This document shows, piece by piece, positions 52,639 through 60,291 of a DNA stretch of 64,000 nt. The DNA is from Rhodoferax sp. (GTDB taxonomy: Bacteria > Pseudomonadota > Gammaproteobacteria > Burkholderiales > Burkholderiaceae_C), in the NCBI GenBank assembly GCA_024235935.1, contig JACKLL010000004.1, forward strand, positions 62,001-126,000, given 5' to 3'. Both the position numbers and the translations under genes were made by a program. The notes under the pieces were generated by a model. It did not search any database. It was not told the DNA's origin and worked only from the letters and a program-made list of their open reading frames with translations. The number at the start of each line of letters is the position of its first letter. The first letter of the stretch is position 1.

Positions 52639-53847
52639 TCAGCCTGCGGCGGAATCGGCCAGGAACAGGCTTTGCAGATCGTTCAGGAAGTCGAATCCAC
52701 GCGCGGTCGGCCAGACGCGGACGAGGTCGCGGTCGACCAGTCCCTTGCGCTGCGCTTCGTCGAGTGCGGCATCGATGGCACTCAGCGGCAGGCCGGTGCG
52801 CTCGCGGAAATGGGCCAGTTCGAATCCGTCCTTCAGCCGCAAGGCATTGAGCATGAATTCGAACGGGAGGTCCGCCCGCGCCACCTCCTCATGGATCGCC
52901 ACGCAATCGCCTGCGCGCGCCTTTTCCATGTACAGCCGGGGTTCGCGGTGGCGCACCTGGCGCACGACGCGGTGCGCGAAGCTCAGTTTGCTGTGCGCGC
53001 CCGCGCCGATGCCCAGGTAGTCGCCGAACTGCCAGTAATTGAGGTTGTGCCAGCAGCGGTGTCCGGGCTTGGCATAGGCCGACACCTCGTAACGCTCCAT
53101 GCCCTGTGCGCCGGTCGCAGCGGTCACCAGGTCCAGCATTTCGTAGGCCGTGTCCTGGTCGGGCACGACCGGCGGAAACTTCGCAAAGTAGGTGTTGGGC
53201 TCGATCGTCAGGTGGTAGATGCTGATGTGCGGGCTGCCCAGCGCCAAGGCCGTCGCCAAGTCCTGCTGCAAGGCGTCGAGCGTCTGGCCCGGCAAGGCAT
53301 ACATCAGATCGAGGTTGAAGGTGTCGAAGGCCTGGGCGGCCTCTTCAACCGCGGCAATGGCCTGGGTGCGGTCATGCACACGCCCCAGGGCCTTGAGGTG
53401 GGCGTCGTTGAAGCTTTGCACCCCTACCGACAGCCGCGTCACGCCGGCGCCGCGAAAGGCGCGGAAACGGTCCCGCTCGAAGGTGCCGGGGTTGGCCTCC
53501 AGCGTGATCTCGCAGCCCGGCGACAGCCGCAGCCGGGCGCGGATGTCGGCCAGCAGGCGGTCGATGGCCTGCGGCGAGAACAGGCTGGGGGTGCCGCCGC
53601 CAATGAAGATGCTGTGCACGGTACGGCCCCACACCAGCGCCAGCGATGCATCGAGATCGGCAACCAGGGCATCGATGTACGGCTGCTCGGGTAGCCCGGT
53701 GCTTGCGAGCTCATGGGAATTGAAGTCGCAATATGGGCACTTCTTCAGGCACCAGGGCAGATGCACATAGAGAGACAGCGGCGGCAAGGCCGACAGCTGA
53801 AGGCTGCCGGGCCGCATCAGATGGGCGATGTCCGGTACCGTTGCCAT
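52639..53847 (-). CDS. hemW: Radical SAM heme chaperone HemW
   Basis: 402 residues. Radical-SAM motif CLKKCPYCDFNSH (Cys-x3-Cys-x2-Cys) at the start, SIFIGGGTPSLFSP, EANPGTF, RLSVGVQSFND, NLDLMYALPGQT and the HemN_C tail (DGFELAHFRERTG). It was formerly called HemN-like coproporphyrinogen dehydrogenase, but short versions of this kind are heme chaperones delivering heme to respiratory enzymes. Three bases downstream of rdgB in the operon rph-rdgB-hemW. Confidence 0.94.
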   Translation of the reverse strand: MATVPDIAHLMRPGSLQLSALPPLSLYVHLPWCLKKCPYCDFNSHELASTGLPEQPYIDALVADLDASLALVWGRTVHSIFIGGGTPSLFSPQAIDRLLADIRARLRLSPGCEITLEANPGTFERDRFRAFRGAGVTRLSVGVQSFNDAHLKALGRVHDRTQAIAAVEEAAQAFDTFNLDLMYALPGQTLDALQQDLATALALGSPHISIYHLTIEPNTYFAKFPPVVPDQDTAYEMLDLVTAATGAQGMERYEVSAYAKPGHRCWHNLNYWQFGDYLGIGAGAHSKLSFAHRVVRQVRHREPRLYMEKARAGDCVAIHEEVARADLPFEFMLNALRLKDGFELAHFRERTGLPLSAIDAALDEAQRKGLVDRDLVRVWPTARGFDFLNDLQSLFLADSAAG

Positions 53848-53850
53848 GGT

Positions 53851-54504
53851 TCAGGCCCAGCGTTCGCGGATCAGCTCGACCATCTGGCGCGCCGCCCGGC
53901 CGCGGTGGCTGTTGGCGTTCTTGATGGCCACCGGCAGCTGCGCAAACGTCTGGCCGAACTCCGGCATCCACATGACCGGGTCGAAGCCGAAGCCGTTCGA
54001 TCCGACGGGCGCCCGCGCGATCTCGCCGACCGCGCGGCCGGATGCGATCAGGGGCTCGGGGTCGTGCGCACTGCGCAGCGCAACCAGCGTGGAGACCATG
54101 GCCGCACGCCGGTTGGACTCGCCCTCCATTTGCTCGAGCAGGGCACGGACGTTGTTGTCGTCGCTTTTCGGATAGCCGAATTGCGTGGCGTAGTACGCGG
54201 TGTCGACACCCGGAAGGCCGCCGAAGGCATCCACACACAGCCCGGCGTCGTCGGCAATCGCCGGCAGACCGGTGTGCGCGGACGCATTGCGCGCCTTGGC
54301 CAGCGCGTTTTCGACAAAGGTGCGGTGTGGCTCCGGCGCCTCGGGCACGCCCAGATCGGCCTGGCAGACCAGCGCGTACCCCAGCGGGGCGAACATCTGC
54401 TGCAGCTCTGCCAGCTTGCCGCGGTTGTTCGACGCCAGCACGATGCGCGGGCGGCCTGTGTCCAGCGGCCTGCCTGTACCGAGTTCAGAGGGTTCGGTGC
54501 TCAC
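53851..54504 (-). CDS. rdgB: RdgB/HAM1 dITP/XTP pyrophosphatase
   Basis: 217 residues. RIVLASNNRGKLAELQQMF (substrate-binding), TFVENALAKARNASAHTGLP, ADDAGLCVDAFGGLPGVDTA and GFGFDPVMWMPEFGQTFA are the HAM1 signatures. It removes non-canonical purine nucleotides. Its ATG overlaps the rph stop (ATGA). Confidence 0.95.
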   Translation of the reverse strand: MSTEPSELGTGRPLDTGRPRIVLASNNRGKLAELQQMFAPLGYALVCQADLGVPEAPEPHRTFVENALAKARNASAHTGLPAIADDAGLCVDAFGGLPGVDTAYYATQFGYPKSDDNNVRALLEQMEGESNRRAAMVSTLVALRSAHDPEPLIASGRAVGEIARAPVGSNGFGFDPVMWMPEFGQTFAQLPVAIKNANSHRGRAARQMVELIRERWA

Positions 54505-55229
54505 GTCGCCAGACTCTTGCGCTGCAGTTCCATCAGCTCGCCGATGCCTTTCTCGGCCAGCGCCAGCATGGCGTCCATGTCCTTGCGTGAGAAGGCCGCA
54601 CCTTCGGCCGTGCCCTGGACCTCGACGAAGTGACCGGCGCCAGTCATGACGACATTCATGTCGGTGTCGCAGGAAGAGTCCTCGTTGTAGTCCAGGTCGA
54701 GCAAGGGCACACCGCGCAGCATCCCGACCGATATCGCCGCCACCGGTGCCGTGATGGGTGACGAATCCAGCTTGCCGTCGGCAATCAGGCGCGACACGGC
54801 ATCAACCGCCGCCACATAGGCACCTGTGATGCTGGCAGTGCGGGTACCGCCGTCGGCCTGCAACACATCGCAGTCAAGCTGGATCGTGCGTTCGCCAAGC
54901 TTTTTCAGATCGAACACCGCGCGCAACGAGCGTCCGATCAGGCGCTGGATCTCCTGCGTACGACCGCTTTGCTTGCCGCGAGCCGCCTCGCGGTCGCTGC
55001 GCGTGTGGGTGGATCGCGGCAGCATGCCGTACTCGGCCGTCACCCATCCCTCGCCGCTGCCGCGCTTGTGGCCCGGCACTTTCTCTTCGACCGAGGCGGT
55101 GCACAACACGCGGGTGCCGCCGAACTCGACCAGCACAGAGCCCTCGGCATGGATCGTGAAGCCACGGGTCAGTCGCACGGGGCGCAATTGTTCAGCGGCA
55201 CGGGCGCCACTGCGTTCGATGTCAGTCAT
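54501..55229 (-). CDS. rph: Ribonuclease PH
   Basis: 242 residues, full length. LRPVRLTRGFTIHAEGSVLV, RTQEIQRLIGRSLRAVFDLK, QLDCDVLQADGGTRTASITG and LDLDYNEDSSCDTDMNVVMT with the C-terminal SRKDMDAMLALAEKGI. Phosphorolytic 3' exonuclease that trims tRNA precursors. First gene of rph-rdgB-hemW. Confidence 0.97.
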   Translation of the reverse strand: MTDIERSGARAAEQLRPVRLTRGFTIHAEGSVLVEFGGTRVLCTASVEEKVPGHKRGSGEGWVTAEYGMLPRSTHTRSDREAARGKQSGRTQEIQRLIGRSLRAVFDLKKLGERTIQLDCDVLQADGGTRTASITGAYVAAVDAVSRLIADGKLDSSPITAPVAAISVGMLRGVPLLDLDYNEDSSCDTDMNVVMTGAGHFVEVQGTAEGAAFSRKDMDAMLALAEKGIGELMELQRKSLAT

Positions 55230-55271
55230 GGTGCATATCCTGATTGGGGCGGCTCCAGGCCGCCTCGGGTG

Positions 55272-56186
55272 TTAACGCCGTCTGGCGGCTGTGCGCCGGA
55301 TGGCTTCGTTGATCTCGGCAATCGAGCGTTCGATCGCCGCATCGTCCAGATCGTCTTCGCCGGCCTCGAGTCCGCCCGACTGGACGGTGCTGGCGAATGC
55401 GCCATCGTTCATATCGTCGGTGGAGATGTCGTCCTTGGTGGGCGCGAAATCGTCCGGGGTCTCCCACTCCATGGCGATGACCGTCACATTGTCGCTGGTG
55501 GCGCCGGCGCGCTCCAAGGCCATCTCGACCATGTCGGGAACGGAGTCGCCCACGGCACCCTCGCCCATCTGTTGCACGATCTCATCGTCCGACAAGGTGC
55601 CCCACAGGCCGTCCGAGCACAGCATGATCTTGTCGCCCTGTTGCAGCGTCACCGGGCCGGCCATGTCGAATACCGGCTTGGCCGGCGACCCCAGGCAGGT
55701 GAACAGGATATTGCGGTTGGTGTGCTCGGACATCCGGGTGGGCACATGCCCCTTGGGCGGCTGTTCCAGGTAGGAGTGATCGCGGGTGCGCACCACCAAC
55801 TTGCCATTGCGTATGTGATACAGGCGGGAGTCGCCGCAATGCACCCAGGTCGCCGTACCGTTTTGCACCACAGCGGCGACCACCGTCGTGCGCGGCGTGT
55901 CCAGCATGCCTTTCTCGATCGCATAGCGGATGATCTGCCGATGCGCGGCCATCACGGCTGCGGTCAGGAAAGCGCTGACGTCTTCGATGGTCGGATTGGC
56001 CTGCTTCTTGTACATCGCCGACATGGTTTCCAGCGCCAGCTGGGCCGCGACCTCGCCCTCCGGATGTCCGCCCATGCCATCGGCCAGCAGCAAAATGCCC
56101 GAGTCACGGGTATAGCTGTAGCCCATGCGGTCTTCATTGAGCTGGCGCCCACCTTTTCGGCTGACCTGGAATACGGAGAATTTCAT
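55272..56186 (-). CDS. PP2C-family protein serine/threonine phosphatase
   Basis: 304 residues. PP2C metal-binding motifs: NEDRMGYSYTRDSGILLLAD, GMGGHPEGEVAAQLALE, HCGDSRLYHIRNG, MLCSDGLWGTLSDDEIVQQM and ATSDNVTVIAMEW. The C-terminal 50 residues are an acidic tail. Its start overlaps the Ser/Thr kinase stop, so the two form a kinase/phosphatase pair that sets reversible phosphorylation of unknown targets. Confidence 0.93.
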   Translation of the reverse strand: MKFSVFQVSRKGGRQLNEDRMGYSYTRDSGILLLADGMGGHPEGEVAAQLALETMSAMYKKQANPTIEDVSAFLTAAVMAAHRQIIRYAIEKGMLDTPRTTVVAAVVQNGTATWVHCGDSRLYHIRNGKLVVRTRDHSYLEQPPKGHVPTRMSEHTNRNILFTCLGSPAKPVFDMAGPVTLQQGDKIMLCSDGLWGTLSDDEIVQQMGEGAVGDSVPDMVEMALERAGATSDNVTVIAMEWETPDDFAPTKDDISTDDMNDGAFASTVQSGGLEAGEDDLDDAAIERSIAEINEAIRRTAARRR

Positions 56187-57190
56187 TTGGGTTTGACCAC
56201 GGAACTGGCCATTGCTTTCGAGTTCTTCTTGGTATCGGTGACCATCGTGTCAAACTGAAGCCGGACCTTCTCGGCGACCGACAACTTCGTGTAGCGCCGC
56301 TCGCCCTCGCGGCTGAGCTCCTTCTGCAGCGCAAATACCGACTGCGGCCTGGACAGCGGATCGAGCGCCATGCACCACTCGACCACCTCGATCAGGTTGT
56401 CGGAGTAGATGCCGCGCAGACGGGTCAGCGCAGTGGCAATGCGGTCCTTCTCCAGGCGCTGCGGTGCCTCGTTAGGCGGATAGCCCTGCATGCAGGCGTA
56501 CATGCACGCGCCAATGGCGTAGATGTCGGTCCAGGGGCCCATCGAGGAATCGCGCCGGTACATTTCGGGGGCCGCAAAGCCCGGGGTGTACATCGGCCGG
56601 ATGAAGTTGCCTTCCTTGCTCAGCACCTCGCGCGCAGCGCCGAAATCGATCAGGACCGACTTGTTGTCATCGGTGATGAAGATGTTGGCTGGTTTGATGT
56701 CCAGATGCAGCATCTTGTGCTGGTGCACGATGCGCAGACCGCGCAGGATCTCGTCGAACAGCGAGCGGATGGTGGACTCGCGGAACACCTTCTGCTGCTT
56801 CTGGTCACGCGCGGTGATGATGAAATCTTGCAGGGCGGCGCCCTCCAGGTAATTCATCACCATGTAGACGGTCTCGTTCTCGCGGAAGAAATTCATCACG
56901 CTGACGACCGACGGATGGGAGATCTGGGCCAGCGCACGGCCCTCTTCGAAGAAGCTCTTGAGACCCAGCCGGTACAGCGACAACTTCTCGGGCGGGACCT
57001 CCGGGGCCAGCTCCCCCGGGGCCCGGGACGCCAGCGACGCCGGGAGATACTCCTTGACCGCCACCTGCTGCCCTTCGGAGTCCAGCGCAAGGTACACCAC
57101 GCCGAATCCGCCCGCAGCCAGTTTGCGGATAATGCGGTAACCGCCAATCACGGTATCCGGTGGCAACGCAGCGGGTTTGACCTTGGACAT
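56183..57190 (-). CDS. Eukaryotic-type serine/threonine protein kinase
   Basis: 335 residues from ATG 57190. Kinase subdomains: GGYRIIRKLAAGGFGVVYLA (Gly loop), VAVKEYLP (Lys), FFEEGRALAQISHPSVV, catalytic HLDIKPANIFIT, VLIDFGAARE (DFG), MYTPGFAAPEMYRRDSSMGP (activation and APE), DIYAIGACMYACMQG. There is no membrane helix or PASTA domain, so it is cytoplasmic; a short C-terminal tail ends in KPK. Translationally coupled to the phosphatase. Divergent from yicC across 91 bases. Confidence 0.94.
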   Translation of the reverse strand: MSKVKPAALPPDTVIGGYRIIRKLAAGGFGVVYLALDSEGQQVAVKEYLPASLASRAPGELAPEVPPEKLSLYRLGLKSFFEEGRALAQISHPSVVSVMNFFRENETVYMVMNYLEGAALQDFIITARDQKQQKVFRESTIRSLFDEILRGLRIVHQHKMLHLDIKPANIFITDDNKSVLIDFGAAREVLSKEGNFIRPMYTPGFAAPEMYRRDSSMGPWTDIYAIGACMYACMQGYPPNEAPQRLEKDRIATALTRLRGIYSDNLIEVVEWCMALDPLSRPQSVFALQKELSREGERRYTKLSVAEKVRLQFDTMVTDTKKNSKAMASSVVKPK

Positions 57191-57281
57191 ACCAAAAAAA
57201 GGGGTTGCGAAAAGAACCTGAACCCGAGCCGCCGGACCGACCGACAAACCCATCAACCGACCGACAGAACCAGGTAACTCG

Positions 57282-58205
57282 ATGCCAGTTTACAGTATGA
57301 CCGGCTATGCCGCGGGGCAAGGCAGCGGCTCCGAAGCACCCCCTGCCGCCGAGGCGAAAAGCCCTGGCGGCAGTTGGCTGGGCCTTGAAATCCGATCCGT
57401 CAACAGCCGCTTTCTCGATCTGTCGTTCCGGCTGCCGGAGGAATTGCGCCCGTACGAGCCCAAGCTGCGCGACATGCTCTCCGCCCAGCTCAAGCGCGGC
57501 AAGGTCGAGGTTCGTGCGACCCTGGAGTCCGGGTCGGGGACACTGGTCGTCGAACCTTCGGCCCGTTTGCTGCAACGCCTGGGCTCGGTCCACGACAACA
57601 TCAAGGCCTGGCTGCCGGACGTCCAGCCGCTAAGCGTGGCCGACGTGCTGCGATTGGCCTCGACCGAGCAGACCGGGCCCCGTGACTGGGGGCCGGAATT
57701 GATGGCTTTGGCCGAGAAGACGCTGCGTGAACTGCTGCAGGCCCGCAAGCGCGAGGGCGCCAGGCTCGCCACGGCGCTGACCGGCAAGATCGAGGAGATC
57801 CGCGCCCTGACCCGCCAGGCGACCCCGCTGATTCCCAAGCTGGTGGCGGCCCAGCGCCAACGCTTTCTGGATCGCTGGAACGAGGCCATGGGTGCCACGC
57901 AGGGAACGTCCCCTTCCGCGCCGGAAGCGGCCCAGGACCGCGCATTGTCCGAAGCCACGGCATTTGCGATCCGGATCGATGTCGCGGAGGAAATCACCCG
58001 TCTGGGTGCGCACCTGGATGAGATCGAACGCCTGATCACCAAGGGCGGCGAGATCGGCAAGCGACTGGATTTCCTGATCCAGGAGTTGCACCGTGAGGCC
58101 AATACGCTGGGCTCGAAGTCGGCCGCGCTGGAGCTGACCCATGTGTCGGTCGACATGAAGGTGCTGATCGAGCAGATGCGCGAACAGGTGCAGAACATCG
58201 AGTGA
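57282..58205 (+). CDS. yicC: YicC/YloC-family endoribonuclease
   Basis: 307 residues. MPVYSMTGYAAGQGS is the YicC start, then EIRSVNSRFLDLSFRLPEEL, KRGKVEVRATLE and the C-terminal DUF1732 motif RLGAHLDEIERLITKGGEIG, KRLDFLIQELHREANTLGSK. Recent work on the family indicates metal-dependent endoribonuclease activity. Location near gmk and rpoZ is conserved across proteobacteria. A 20-residue insert after MTGYA is unusual but harmless. Confidence 0.94.
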   Translation: MPVYSMTGYAAGQGSGSEAPPAAEAKSPGGSWLGLEIRSVNSRFLDLSFRLPEELRPYEPKLRDMLSAQLKRGKVEVRATLESGSGTLVVEPSARLLQRLGSVHDNIKAWLPDVQPLSVADVLRLASTEQTGPRDWGPELMALAEKTLRELLQARKREGARLATALTGKIEEIRALTRQATPLIPKLVAAQRQRFLDRWNEAMGATQGTSPSAPEAAQDRALSEATAFAIRIDVAEEITRLGAHLDEIERLITKGGEIGKRLDFLIQELHREANTLGSKSAALELTHVSVDMKVLIEQMREQVQNIE

Positions 58206-58234
58206 CGCCACACGGTGCGCGAGGCAGCTGATGT

Positions 58235-59236
58235 TCAGCTGCGCACAAGCACCACGACGGCAAATACCAGATACAGCGCAACGAGCAGCACCCCGCCACT
58301 GCGCTGCAGACCGGCCTTGCGGCTCGAGGCGGCAAGGGCGACCAGCTTCATCGTCAGCAGCCAGAACACGGCAAACTCCACCAGGCCGGAGATGGGTGTG
58401 AGCCCCAGCAACACCGCCGGAAGGCACAGGCCGGCAAGAATATTGAGTGTGTTGCTGTTCAAGGACTCGCTGACGACCGCAGCGCCCCGGCCTTCGCGTG
58501 CCAGTTGCACCGCGGCAATGACGTTGGGCACGGACGTAAGGGCGGACAGCACCAGCATCCCGACGATGGCCTGGCTGATGCCCCAGCGATCGCCCAGCCA
58601 CACCGCTGACCGAACGGCGCCCACGGATGCGGCCACGACCATGGCCAGCGCCAGCACCAGGCGCAGGACATCGTGCCAGGGCGGATGCTGAAGCAGCCTG
58701 CGCTGCCGTGCATCCCGGTGCGCGTGCCCTACGGCCGCCTCGAGGAAACGTGCGGCGACATGCGGCAAGCCGAGCCCGGCAATCCGTTTCGGATGCATGG
58801 CCAGAAGCGCCACGTAAGGCACGAGCACGAGCGCCATCAGCCACAAGGTGCCGGCAATCGGCAGCCAACGGAGCAGCAGCGCGACCACCAGCAGGCTGAC
58901 GATCAGCCCCACGCCGCCGTTGAGCCACAGGCCCTGGCGCCCGATCTGCACCTGACCGGCCACGATCGCACTCAGGCCCAGCAAGGCGGCCAGATTGAAG
59001 ATGTTGGAGCCGATCACCACGCCCACACCGACGTCCTGCTGACCGGCCATCAGGGCAGTCAAGGCGGAGCAGATTTCAGGTGCATCGGCGCCAAGCGCCG
59101 TGACGACGCCCAAAAGTCCGTCCGAGAACCGCATCCGTGCACCGATGCACTCCAATGCCGTGGTCAGGTGCACGCTCGCCACGGACATGATGATGACCGC
59201 GAACGCAAAGCCCAGCAGCACCGGAAGTTCATGCAT
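58235..59236 (-). CDS. CaCA-family Na+/Ca2+-exchanger-like membrane protein
   Basis: 333 residues, ten or so hydrophobic helices. The two alpha-repeats of the CaCA superfamily are visible: ALGADAPEICSALTALMAGQ with VGVVIGSNIFNLAALLG in the first half, and LSALTSVPNVIAAVQLAREG with LNSNTLNILAGL in the second. The acidic residue of the first repeat (GADAPEI) is kept but the second has S-V-P-N in place of the usual P-E, so ion selectivity may differ. Inserted against the strand of yicC and gmk. Confidence 0.85.
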   Translation of the reverse strand: MHELPVLLGFAFAVIIMSVASVHLTTALECIGARMRFSDGLLGVVTALGADAPEICSALTALMAGQQDVGVGVVIGSNIFNLAALLGLSAIVAGQVQIGRQGLWLNGGVGLIVSLLVVALLLRWLPIAGTLWLMALVLVPYVALLAMHPKRIAGLGLPHVAARFLEAAVGHAHRDARQRRLLQHPPWHDVLRLVLALAMVVAASVGAVRSAVWLGDRWGISQAIVGMLVLSALTSVPNVIAAVQLAREGRGAAVVSESLNSNTLNILAGLCLPAVLLGLTPISGLVEFAVFWLLTMKLVALAASSRKAGLQRSGGVLLVALYLVFAVVVLVRS

Positions 59237-59349
59237 TGCGGGATTATCTGGCGGCGCCCGGCCACTGCTTCGCAGCCCGGAACTTAGAATAGGAGCCCAA
59301 TCGGGGGCGGTGTCCGCGTCCGTTCAGCGCAACCGATCCTATTGCCACC

Positions 59350-59970
59350 ATGGACTACCCTGGAAACCTGTTTGTTGTCGCGGCACCTAGCGGTGCCGGC
59401 AAGTCGAGCCTGGTCAAGGCTCTGCTGGAGCTCGACTCGCACGTCAAGCCCTCGATCTCGCACACCACCCGGGCTCCGCGCGGACAGGAGAAGAACGGCC
59501 GCGAATACTTCTTCGTGTCAAACGCCGAGTTCGACGCCATGATCAAGGACAACGGGTTCGTGGAATGGGCGGCCGTTCACGGCCACCGCTATGGAACCTC
59601 GCGCCAGGCCATCGCCCAGTTGATGGACCATGGCTCGGACGTGGTGCTGGAGATTGATTTCCAGGGTGCGCTGGCGATCAAGCAGGTGTTTGCCAATGCG
59701 GTGTCGATCTTCATCCTGCCGCCGAGCTGGGACGAGCTTCGGGCACGGCTGGAGCGGCGCGGCGAAGACGCCAGCGAGACGATCGAACTGCGCCTGCGCA
59801 ATGCGGCCGCAGAAATGGCACAGGTCAACCATTTTGACTTCGTTATAATCAACGATTCTTTTGACCGCGCACTTTTCGACCTCAAGTCCATCGTGCATGC
59901 GCAGCGGCTCAAGTTTGCGGTCCAACGCCGCGCCCGCGCAGGGACTTTCAGTGCGTTGAACATTCCCTAG
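59350..59970 (+). CDS. gmk: Guanylate kinase
   Basis: 206 residues. P-loop FVVAAPSGAGKSSLVKALLE, SISHTTRAPRGQEKNGREYF (GMP binding), VVLEIDFQGALAIKQVF and IFILPPSWDELRARLERRG. Phosphorylates GMP to GDP. Followed after 27 bases by rpoZ and then spoT, the standard order. Confidence 0.97.
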   Translation: MDYPGNLFVVAAPSGAGKSSLVKALLELDSHVKPSISHTTRAPRGQEKNGREYFFVSNAEFDAMIKDNGFVEWAAVHGHRYGTSRQAIAQLMDHGSDVVLEIDFQGALAIKQVFANAVSIFILPPSWDELRARLERRGEDASETIELRLRNAAAEMAQVNHFDFVIINDSFDRALFDLKSIVHAQRLKFAVQRRARAGTFSALNIP

Positions 59971-59997
59971 CGCCTCACCAGCATCCCGGAGAAACCC

Positions 59998-60201
59998 ATG
60001 GCCCGTATCACCGTCGAAGATTGTCTCGTACAGATCCCCAACCGCTTCCAGCTGGTTTTGGCGGCCACGTACCGAGCACGCATGTTGAGCCAGGGCCACG
60101 CGCCCAAGATCGAAAGCAAGAACAAGCCCGCCGTGACCGCCTTGCGCGAGATCGCTGCCGGCAAGATCGGCCTGGAAATGCTCAAGAAGGTCCCGGTCTA
60201 G
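59998..60201 (+). CDS. rpoZ: RNA polymerase omega subunit
   Basis: 67 residues. MARITVEDCLVQIPNRFQLV, LAATYRARMLSQGHAPKIES and KNKPAVTALREIAAGKIGLE are typical for betaproteobacterial omega. It stabilises beta-prime and forms part of a (p)ppGpp site. An intrinsic terminator follows directly. Confidence 0.97.
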   Translation: MARITVEDCLVQIPNRFQLVLAATYRARMLSQGHAPKIESKNKPAVTALREIAAGKIGLEMLKKVPV

Positions 60202-60223
60202 CACCTGTCTGACCCCCACAAAG

Positions 60224-60250
60224 ATGGCACCCCTTGCGGTGCCATTTTTT
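60224..60250 (+). terminator. Intrinsic terminator after rpoZ
   Basis: ATGGCACC (60224-60231) pairs with GGTGCCAT (60238-60245) around a six-base loop and leads into TTTTT. It lies between rpoZ and spoT, so spoT needs read-through or its own promoter. Confidence 0.88.
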
Positions 60251-60291
60251 GTGGGCGCGTCACTTTGGACGGCGCAGGCTATATTCAAGGG

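Noticed and set aside
60207..60217. GTCTGACCCCC as a REP/RAYT-type mobile repeat
   Set aside because: Single short match next to the rpoZ terminator, with no partner repeat or transposase nearby.
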